Below, piece by piece: positions 54,995 to 64,000 of a stretch of DNA of 64,000 nt. The position numbers were made by a program, and so were the translations under genes. The stretch's first letter is position 1, and each line of letters begins with the position of its first letter. Where the stretch lies: positions 4,223,929-4,287,928 of the forward strand of contig CM068541.1 of assembly GCA_035048495.1 (NCBI GenBank), written 5' to 3'. A model generated the notes under the pieces. That model was not told the DNA's origin, did not search any database, and saw nothing but the letters and a program-made list of their open reading frames with translations. This DNA is from Euptelea pleiosperma (lineage: Eukaryota > Streptophyta > Magnoliopsida > Ranunculales > Eupteleaceae).

Positions 54995-57900
54995 ATGGCG
55001 AATCTGCCTCAATCGCTATCTATGAACCGTCCATTCGGCGGTCCTAACGCCTCTGTTGCGAACGCTACCGCCTCTCAAGCCAACAAAGAGCGGAAAATGG
55101 CCTCGGCGGAGCAGTTGGTGTATGACCTTTGCAACCCTGATCTCCGAGAAAACGCCCTTCATGATCTCTCAAAGGTAATTTAGCACCCCCTTTTGGTTAG
55201 ATTATCTATCTCTTTCGTTAGAAACCACCAATCTATGATATAGAAGATTTGGTTGTGATTTCTCTCTGTCGAATCTTTGTTTGTGTGACAAGGTTTGGAG
55301 ACTCTTGTTGTCAAATTTGGTAATTTGTTGGGGAATTTTTTGGGGTCATGAGGGTTAATGGTATAAGGAAACAGGAAACAGGGCTTTTGATATGGCTGAA
55401 CTCGGTGATTTTACACGGAAAATCTGTAATTCGCTTATCGAATCATTGATATCTCTTTAACTTTAAAAAAAGATTGGTGAATTTCAATTTATCCAAGGTC
55501 ATCCTGGAAGGTTTTGGATGTTGTGGTAGTGTAATGCTATTTGTGAAAATTTGAGTTTGTAGGATACCCAAATGGGCTGAAGGGAATAGTCTGACTAGAT
55601 ATTTAAAATCTGAATTTTTATCTTGCAAGGGGACCGTTGCGTTGACAGCTTCAATATCATCGTCTTGTGCTTTTGACCTTCATTGTATGAGTCAACATTA
55701 TTCGATAAATTGTGCCTGCAAGTTCTTTTCTCCTGTTTATTATAATTTGAAATGTTTAAGATTTATATGGAAGAATTATAAACTTATCTTTGTCTTTGTT
55801 TATCGTTTTAGAAGAGAGAGATTTTTCAAGATTTGGCCCCATTGCTGTGGAATTCTGGCAGTTCTATTGCTGCACTCTTACAGGTATGTTCGTGTCACTT
55901 CTCCATTGTTGGTTGGGCATATATAATTTCCATAATAATGACAATGTGGGTTGGTTCTTGGGTAAATAACAAAGCTCATTGCGAGTCAGTTGGTTTCTTT
56001 GTCTTAGTTGATAAACAATTGGCTTATTCCTTTTATTTGCCTGTTCCTACGGCACTCCCCAACAAAGCGTCCAATACACATAGACATATTGTGAGTACAT
56101 ATGCTGTGTGTGATATATATTAGAGAGAGAGAGACATAGTCTGGGCTTGAGCAAGAAAGGATTCATCCAAGCCTGGCCCATCCCTCAACTAGATAACTTG
56201 GGCTCAAGCTTGAATCCAACTAATTGGTGCAAGTCAGTTCCTCATTACTGAAACACAAATCCATCTAAGAAAAAACGTAACTAATCTCCCAAAAGTCCAC
56301 ACACAAAATCAAGATTTATACACTACGCTAATTCTTTTGCAGCAACCTTTTGGTAGAAGCTAATCTTTTCAAGTTGAAACTCTGCCTTCTTGTTCATTTA
56401 TACCCTCCATAAATAAGGATTTTCAAATCACACACCACTTTTTGAAGAACCATTTGTCAGACATATGCAATTAAGTGGGACATTTTGAACATTAAAGATT
56501 ATGAGAAGGATTTGATAAGTGTTTGTAGTAGAGGAAATAGTTACTTAATAAAAGCATGACAAAATTTTTGGTACACTATGTAAAATGCAGCCTCTTTCAT
56601 AAATGTTAGTTTATGAAACACAACTATAGAAGAACACAATAAAAAGTACTATTTCTTTCCTGCACACGGAATAAAAAAGGAAAGAGAAGAACACAATATA
56701 TGATCAAATTCTGACCTGTTAAGATTGAAATCCAAAAATACAAAGCTAATTGTTTCCTTTAGATATCATTAGTGATAAGATTTGGAAAAGAAAAATAATC
56801 TAAGATAAACAGTACTGCATTGGTCCATAGCAGCAAAATCACAACATAAACATGTAAAATAATGAGTTAACTGAATCCAAACGACTTAAATTTTCTTTTT
56901 TCTTTTCTTTTATCATTAGAAATTTTAGCAGGAAGATGACACAGTTTAAAAGGGGCAAAGAATCCCCACAACACAAAGATAACCTCAACACTCCCTTTCT
57001 AGCAGGAGGGACATAATTAGCCTTATGTAAAACATGCCCTAAATAAATTATGGGTCGGGCTCAAGAGACCCCCATTTCTGACCCCCTTTTTTGACCCCAT
57101 TCTTGGCGTACCCACATAGAAGATGAATCGATGGCTGATTTTTGGTGGAGATGATAACCTCACCATATAGATCTCCCCAACAAAAAATCAGCCCATTCTG
57201 AAATTTCTAACCCCATCAAATGTGGTTTTAAAGTTACACGGTAAAAATCGACGGTCCATAATTCTTCAGCTTCTAAACCAGTCTATGAATATCAGAATGA
57301 TTTTATTTTTTGTGAGGATGATCTCCTCACCATAGAGATCATCCTCACCAAAAATCAGACATTGATTCATCTTCTATGTGGGTACGCCAAGATGGGGGTC
57401 AAAAAAGGGGGTCAGAAATGCAGATCCCTTGAGCCCGACCCATAAATTATTATACCAATCCATATTCTTATAAAGATGGAGAATCTTTCTCAAAACTTGC
57501 GTCATCACAGTGGAGGAGCCAGTTTGCCAATGAGGAGGCCTGTCAAAGAATTGCAAAAAGAAAAAAAACCAAGGCTCTTCAACAAACTTCTACACTCTGT
57601 TTTGTCAGATTCTTGTAAGCCAATCAAGCAAGAGAAAGTATTCTTTCTTCTCATTTCTAATAACAGGAACAATACCCGAATATCCCAGTTTCCCTTAAGA
57701 GCGCACTGTAAAATCTATATAACCCATTACTTGAAACACAAATCCATCTAATAAAAAATGTAACTAATCTCCCAAAAGTCCACACATACAAAATCAAGAT
57801 AAGAAAGAGGGTGTTAAGAGATATCAAACCCAAAAGGTTCAGTAGATCTTAATTTTCCGAAAAAAGCCACAACTTATGTTGATATCAATATTGATGTGTT

Positions 57901-60900
57901 TCAGTTTTGGGTTCTATGTTCTAGGTCCCTTAAGCTATTGGTTGTTATTGTCTTTAGCCCTCAACAACTACCATCTTTGTTTTTTAGTCTTTGTGTGTGT
58001 GTGTGACTGATATCTACTCTATTTGTGTGCATACACAAATATTGTACTCTTGCAAAACCAAGATGACAGTTGATTTGAAGCTTTATGGTCATTGATGAAT
58101 CTATGTTCCATTACCTCAATGATAGAGTGGATATATGGTTAGTGATGAATCTATGTTGAAGCCATGGGCTTCACAGTATAAACTTGGCCACCTTCTGGTA
58201 TAACCTAAGGATCAAATGGATGATTATGTCAATTTCTACCCCTATTTTCATATTATGCTTAGAAGTAGAATCTATGAACTAATCTATAGTGAACTTTATG
58301 AACTTGATGATGATAAGGTTTTAAAGCATTCACACACATACTAATAAAAAAAAAAGCATTCACACACACACACACATACACTGTGGATGGGAGCTTATTG
58401 TTGCTTGCGTATATTCAAAATGTAAAATCTATATATATTCAAAATGTAAAATCTATATAAGAACCCATTACTTGAAGCACAAAATGACAACTATCCATCA
58501 ATCAATTAAAAATGAGAACTATCTATCTGGCAGCCATTGATACCCATATGCAATTCTTGCAGATATTCATAATCTAATTAAGAAGTAAACTCATGTACAT
58601 GCACAACATTGCATCATAATTAATTCATTATGACGGGTACGACTGCAAAACATCTTTACTAATGCAGGCTTATTGTGATTCAAATATGCTGGATGTTGAG
58701 TTCATGAATCAACCATTAGACAACCATTTACCCCAAAAGATTGACCTAACAGGAAGGTTCGAACACGGGACATCCCAGGCATCACACCCTCTAGGGAACG
58801 TTAACCCTCTTTACCCAACAGATCGACTTGTTAAGGAAATGCGAAACAACTATGTATACCAATGGGTCGTCGGGCCAACACAACATGTGCGCAAGAACAC
58901 ATCATTCGCTAACACTCTCCCTTAGCGAGAATACACTCCGTTGGAGACTTGAACCTGCGACCTCCTAGGCCTTAAGGCTCTGATATCATGTTAAATAACC
59001 ATTTACCCCAAAAGATCAACCTAGCAGGAAGGTTTGAACATGGGACCTCCCAGGTATCACACCCTCTGGGGAACGTTGTTTCGCCCTCTTTACCCAACAT
59101 ATCGACCTGTTAAGGAAATGCGAAACAACTACGTATACCAATGGGTCGTCGGGCCAACACAACACGTGCGTGGAACACATCATCCGCTAACATCAACATC
59201 TTGTAAAAGGAGAAGAAAAACAAATCTAATCCTGAAAGAACCCAAATTTCAAAGAACTAAAGCACTTTTCTTCTACAACTCGTGTTCAAATAAAACCCCT
59301 AAAACATATTACTCAAAATCATAGAGAACACTAACATATTTGCTTCAGTGGGCTCTAAATCAATAGGAACTGGGTTAGGACTGTACAATCTCTCCACTAT
59401 CTCAATAACTCATGAATTTTCCTTACCTTCATCATCATAACCTATTAAAAAACATGCATGCCTCTTACTAACTAATCTAATGGGGTGATGGGAATGAGAA
59501 GAAATCTGCATTTGGCTCTGATGTTCACCTATGCTGTAAAAGAAACTATTAATCTTTGTGGATCCTTTTCAGATAGGAGATGAGGATGAAGTACAATCAA
59601 AGGTGAAGAAAGAAAATCATGTTCATTTATAGAACCCAACATTCTGAAAAAAAACTTCAGATGAGTTATATGACGTGGCACATTCAAAGAAGAACCGAGG
59701 CCATGAATGTTGCTCACCCCTTATGGATCTACACGCTAAAAATCAGCCTGATTAGTGATTTCTACCCGATTGATTTTAAGAATTTTTAAAAGCAGACGAT
59801 TGTGAATCACCAAACATTGTATTTCAAGGGAAGGGTGTATTAAACATTTGAAACAACTTGAGTATCGAACCCTAACTCAGTTCTATAAACCCTAAACAAA
59901 TTAATGAACCCCCAAACCCAAACAAATCACAGAAGCCCAAAAATATTTGCTTCTAATGCAAGATAAAATCCTAAAATGCTACAAACATGAATCGAACCCA
60001 AACAAATCACAGAACCCTCGAATCGAAATTACAACATGGAGATGGTTTTACAAAAGAGAAAACTAAATCCTACCTTGGCTTTGAGCTGAGGAGACGTTCT
60101 TCTTCTTCTTCAACTCAGGGTTGCAACGCTGCAGGAGGGCGAAAGAGAGGGGTTGCAGCAGAAGCGTTGAGGAGACGTTCTTCTTCTTCTTCGCCATCGT
60201 GATCGCCGTGAGCAAGAGAGAGATGGAGGAAGGTGTGAGAGAGAGAGATAGTGGTGTTAGATGTGAGAGAGAGGTCAAGGACTTAGAGAGAAGCCAAGAA
60301 CGTGAGTGAGAGAAGGGGGGTTAGGTTGGAGGACGTTAGTGGAGAGGGGTTAGTGGGGTTAGCGCCAAAACATCAAATCCTAAAAGTTGGAAAACTACAA
60401 ATCTGAACACTTGAATTTTAAGTGGTACATCAGTATCACTACTTGTAGTGGACAACCTTCCTCCCTTGTTATATAGATACTATGTATTTATTGTATTGTT
60501 ATTCATATATTGTGAACTGAATTGCCAAATAAACAATACTTCTGATTGCAGCACATTATTTGGGAGCATGCCACTACTTTTGTTTCCATGATTGATAATT
60601 AGAGCCGAATCTTCTCATTTCTTGCAGGAGATAGTTTCAATATACCCTGTTCTATCACCACCAACCCTCACTCCAGGAGCCTCTAATAGAGTTTGCAATG
60701 CACTTGCTCTTCTTCAGGTCAATAATTTCTTTTTTATTTTTATCTATTTTTTTAAACAGTTGTGTCATGATTTTTCAGGTCAATTATTTATCCTCTATTT
60801 CATTTATCTTTGAAGTTGTCATTTTCTATCTCCTTATTCGGAAATTATTGCTTGTTTCTTTCAGAATTGAGTGTTTAATTAATTAAAATGATGCGCTCCA

Positions 60901-63900
60901 ACCAATGTTGGGTTTAATTCATAGTTTTCAATGAGGTTGTACTTATGACATGTAGTAGAACTTCTGCTAGTTAGGTAGGCCTACACTTGTGTAATGTGAA
61001 ACTTCTTTACTGGTCAAACTTTTTTGATGTGGTAGCAGTGAATGTTGATAGGATTAGCGTATGGGATATTTAGGAGTCTGTAAATACCAACAGTTAAGCT
61101 CGTGGGAGGAATTTTTAATATGGGATGGACATGGACCTGGATTCTGGGTCTGAATTGGTTCTAGATTAGCCTCCACCTGGATCCGACCTGTCCATGCTCC
61201 AAGTCATTGAACTCTTGGTATATTATGTTTAGAATCTAGATATGATGGGAGTTCTACATTCTGTTCTTAACTCATTGCAATCTGATTTTTTTTCTTAGAA
61301 TTTTATGGATACAGTTTTGAGCGCTACAGATTTACCCTTTTTTGCTCATGTTGTTCTTTATGTAGAAGCAATTGATGCATTGTTTTTTTTGTTTATACAG
61401 TGTGTAGCTTCTCACCCGGATACAAGGACGTTGTTCCTCAATGGTAATTTTTCTCAAACATTTTGTAATGTATAAAGGCATTCCCTCTTGAAGTAAGAAT
61501 TTTAATTCATCTCTTACTTGATCAGCATGGTGAAACACAAATAAAGAATCTCATATTTGCTTAATTTAAGATATATTTAAAAGTCTGTTAGAGCTTCTAT
61601 TGCAATATTTTATAGTTCTGTTACTTCCCATGGCATGTTGAAATATCGTGTAAAATGTTTTTGAACAAACACATTCTTATGGGAATCTTTTCCAGTGTGG
61701 CTATCATGAATTAGGATGTACACATTGGGTAACTTTTCCACTATAGATCCATCTTATCATATATTTTAGAAGAAAATGAACGCCATTTGTTTTTGGGAAA
61801 ATTTCACAAATTTCTAGTGTATGGGTGCTTCATCTTTGTTTATTGTTTGCATCATAGATTACGTAGCTTAGGTTGATGCTAGATATCAACTGTTGACTAG
61901 GGATACTGCTGGTGATCATGGTTTTGATTTTAAAGTGTAATTATTAAATGGAAATTCGCAACACTGATTATAAGTTTATAAGTTCATATGGCATTTGACT
62001 CGATTGTTACTTGACGTACTTCTGTTTCTATGGCGAAGAGTCGAGTGATCGACGTTAATTACAGAGAACTTTTCAATGTGCGTGAAGAAAATATTGATCT
62101 TCGACAACGTAATGAAGAATTGGAGGTGACACTTGAGCGGCAAGCAGAGATCATCAAGATCAAGATGTTCGCGATGATGAAGGACCGGATGACTTCATCG
62201 ACTCCCCGGCTCACCAAATCACAATTAAGGGGGAGTGTTGGAATTAATTGTGAATTTTTGGAAAATTCTAGATTTCTTGAGAAGTTTCAAGAATGTGTTT
62301 TGGAAATGTTGTTACCTTGGAATTTGTGTTTCCAATGGGAAAAAAGAGAAATGAAACTAGGAAGCTAGGAAATGTATTTAGGTGTATGGGAAAATGAAAA
62401 ATGAACCTAGGATGAAGACATCTTGGATGAGCAAGTGGTTTCCACCAGGCAAAAAGATTTTCAGAAATACCTTGCCATATGGAAGAATTGACCGAGATTA
62501 GATAGTTCGTGGCTTATAGAGAGATTTGCAGCAGCTTGATCCCGATTTACTAGAGCGTTATTGCAGTTTTATTTTGCCAGTGGTGAAATCTTTTCAGGCA
62601 GAGAGAATTGATGAGTTCATATCCTTACCTAGAGTATATTAAAGGAGAAAAATTGGACCCACACCTTTGTCTTTATATTTTTATGACTACGTGGGCCCCA
62701 GTTTGAGTTCTCAACTTATGGAAGCGGAAGGCCCCACATGCATGTCTATCATGAAAACTCCACATTGGAAATATGCATGTGGGCTGCGTAGGGAGTTGTT
62801 AAGAGTATTTTTATTGCTTCTCTGGGTGTAGTTTTATTTTTTTTATAGTTTTGGATGTCTTTGCAATTAGCCCAAAGTTAGGGGCTCATTGTAATTTTGG
62901 TTAGATTAGATGGATGGCTGAGATTAGATTAGGTTATTTTGAGTTATTTTATAAACTCTTTTAGTTGTAATTTTCAAGTTCAATATATTGACTATTGCTT
63001 TTGAGAATCTCTTGTGGGTTGTTCTCGTACTTCCTTGGTGCGAAACCAAGCTACTCAGTGTGAATTCAGAAGGTACTTCTGTATCTCTCTCTCTCTCTTC
63101 ATCTTCTTTTTTCCGCCATCATTTTCTGTTTTAGTGTTGATTTTCAGCACATAAACCCATCATCCATACCCATCAAAACCCTATCTTATTCATCTCCAAA
63201 ACCCTAACTTTCTTTCCCTTTACTATTCAAGTTATTGTTCACGGTACTGTTCACAGTTACTAAGGGCATGTTTGGGAAGTTCATATTTTTTGGACTTAGC
63301 TCAGTCCTGGTCTAGTTCATGGTTGAGACTGGTCAAGGTTGTTGTCAACCTTGAACCCATTTTTTTAATTTCTTTGTTTGGTTAGTTGTTATGTCCTCTG
63401 AAAAAGAACAACAAGAACAAACCCTAAAAATGAAAAAAACAGGAACAAACACAGAAAAAATGAAAAAAACCAAAAGAATGAGAGCAAACCTAGAAAATAA
63501 AAATTAAAAAATTAAAAACAAAGAAAAAGAAGGAAAATAAAAATGAAAAAAAATTAGAAACATAAGAATCAAGAAAAAAAAACCTAAAAAATAAAACGAA
63601 AAACCAGAAATAAGAAGAAAACGGAAAATCAAAATCGAAGAAGAAAAAGAAATAAAAAAATGAAAAAACCAGAAAAGAGAAGAAGAAATCAGAAACCAAG
63701 AAAAAAAACCAAAAAAATTAGAGGCAAATAGGAACCAGAAAAAAAAACAGAAACGAAGATGAAGATGAAGAACTAGAAAAAATAAAAATGAAAAAAAATC
63801 AGAAGAAGAAGGGGCTCGATCTTGAGATGCGGTGGGGGCGAAGAAGAAGAGCTCACCGGCTTCCTTCACAGCGAATCGATCTTGAGAGGAGGTGGGGTGG

Positions 63901-64000
63901 GTGGGGGGTAGAAGGTAGGGTTTGATTTGAATATGGGTTCTGACCTGAAATAACCTCCGCTGGCCTTATTTTTGGTGTTCCCAAACAGCCCCTAAAGGTT
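54995..64000 (+). CDS. CNOT9: CNOT9 (RCD1/RQCD1) subunit of the CCR4-NOT complex, 5' part only
   Basis: The armadillo-fold subunit of the CCR4-NOT deadenylase complex, which acts in mRNA decay in the cytoplasm. Visible exons: 54995-55174 ([10 protein letters not shown] start, [20 protein letters not shown]), 55812-55883 ([20 protein letters not shown]), 60628-60717 ([20 protein letters not shown]) and 61401-61443 ([14 protein letters not shown]). Phases agree and all borders are GT..AG. These give about 128 residues; the family has about 300. The next expected block after TLFLN does not occur before 64000, so intron 4 is at least 2.5 kb and the rest lies beyond the window. Intron 2 is 4.7 kb and carries MITEs and retrotransposon pieces; intron 4 carries an LTR element. 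Exons are highly conserved, so this looks like a functional gene. Confidence 0.92.
57052..57441. mobile_element. Fold-back MITE family B with perfect 9-bp target duplication, intron 2 of CNOT9
   Basis: GGGTCGGGCTCAAG at the left mirrors CTTGAGCCCGACCC at the right, with CTTGGCGTACCCACATAGAA and CTATGTGGGTACGCCAAG arms. ATAAATTAT lies on both sides (57043-57051 and 57442-57450). A 9-bp duplication with long inverted arms points to a Mutator-like MITE. Confidence 0.9.
58690..59200 (-). repeat. Two tandem LTR-like units around a primer-binding-site complement, intron 2 of CNOT9
   Basis: 58701-58917 and 58995-59195 share ACAACCATTTACCCC-like, GCAGGAAGGTT, CTCTTTACCCAACA, AATGCGAAACAACTA and CAATGGGTCGTCGGGCCAAC in the same order. 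Between them GGCTCTGATATCA (58976-58988) is the complement of a tRNA-iMet-type primer binding site with one change, so the element would run on the minus strand. Confidence 0.6.
60060..60250 (-). other. Short open frame with an internal direct repeat
   Basis: On the minus strand an ATG near 60199 opens a 44-residue frame, [17 protein letters not shown] onward, ending in [33 protein letters not shown] occurs twice on the plus strand, near 60088 and 60169. It may be a captured gene start inside transposon debris in intron 2 of CNOT9. Function unknown. Confidence 0.25.
62030..63150 (+). mobile_element. 3' end of an LTR retrotransposon with its LTR, in intron 4 of CNOT9
   Basis: A 112-residue frame starts at 62030 with [20 protein letters not shown] and a predicted coiled coil ([15 protein letters not shown]). 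It runs into the polypurine tract AATTAAGGGGGAG, immediately followed by TGTTGGAATTAATTG (62236), a typical LTR start. The LTR body seems to extend to about 63150, past CGAAACCAAGCTACTC and a CT-rich tail. The end is uncertain and no 5' LTR is seen. A copia-like or non-autonomous element is likely. Confidence 0.6.
63380..63870. repeat. Purine-strand tract of about 490 bp (GAAAA-rich)
   Basis: The plus strand is almost only A and G (AAAAATGAAAAAAACC, GAAGAAGAAAAAG) with scattered C and T. Minus-strand open frames across it are Phe/Ser/Leu low-complexity and not genes. It lies in intron 4 of CNOT9. Confidence 0.75.

Noticed and set aside
63490..63869. Two minus-strand open frames rich in Phe, Ser and Leu
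   Set aside because: Pure low complexity from the purine-rich tract; no start context or domain.
1..64000. CRISPR arrays, bacterial operons or plasmid features
   Set aside because: All repeats are dispersed or tandem eukaryotic types and all genes have plant introns.

Overview
The window is plant nuclear DNA. Its genes are split by introns with GT..AG borders, its proteins belong to land-plant families, and most of the remaining sequence is transposon debris. The cellulose synthase-like genes fall in the CslB/CslH clade. That clade and the unusual repeats point to a non-grass angiosperm, possibly a magnoliid, but the species cannot be named from sequence alone.

Region 1 (about 1-23.7 kb, plus strand) is a tandem array of three cellulose synthase-like copies. 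Copy 1 (991-7815) can be assembled by hand into nine exons that give an uninterrupted 756-residue protein with the D, DxD, ED and QxxRW glycosyltransferase motifs. Copy 2 keeps only a 5' flank relic, part of exon 8 and exon 9, and carries two frameshifts. Copy 3 (16876-23615) has all nine exons with good splice sites but a 1-base deletion about 20 bases after the ATG. The array is full of fold-back elements (MITEs), two tRNA-type SINE candidates, a 104-bp minisatellite and a solitary 5S rRNA-like sequence.

Region 2 (about 25.4-36 kb, minus strand) is a tandem array of four STIG1-type small secreted cysteine-rich protein genes. Three are intact and one is broken by two 2-base deletions. Each has a (CT)n tract just before the ATG and a TATA-like box about 115-130 bp upstream, inside a long duplicated flank.

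Region 3 (39.5-41.7 kb, plus) is a three-exon DOMON/cytochrome b561 gene encoding 386 residues. Its conserved last-helix His-His pair is replaced by Tyr-Asp. Region 4 (43.1-51.6 kb, plus) is a seven-exon pyridoxal phosphate homeostasis protein gene (245 residues) whose introns hold copia, hAT-like and LINE-like debris. Region 5 (55.0 kb to the right edge, plus) is the 5' part of a CNOT9 (RCD1/RQCD1) gene. Four exons are visible and the rest lies beyond the window.

The five loci are not one pathway. The Csl copies are predicted Golgi or plasma-membrane glycosyltransferases, STIG1 proteins act in the extracellular matrix, the b561 protein is a membrane redox protein, PLPBP is a cytosolic or organellar vitamin B6 buffer, and CNOT9 belongs to the mRNA deadenylation complex. 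No CRISPR array, operon or clearly new multi-gene system was seen. The most notable signals are the G-box-carrying fold-back MITE family, the MITE-flanked internal deletion of Csl copy 2, and the loss of a haem-ligand site in the b561 protein.
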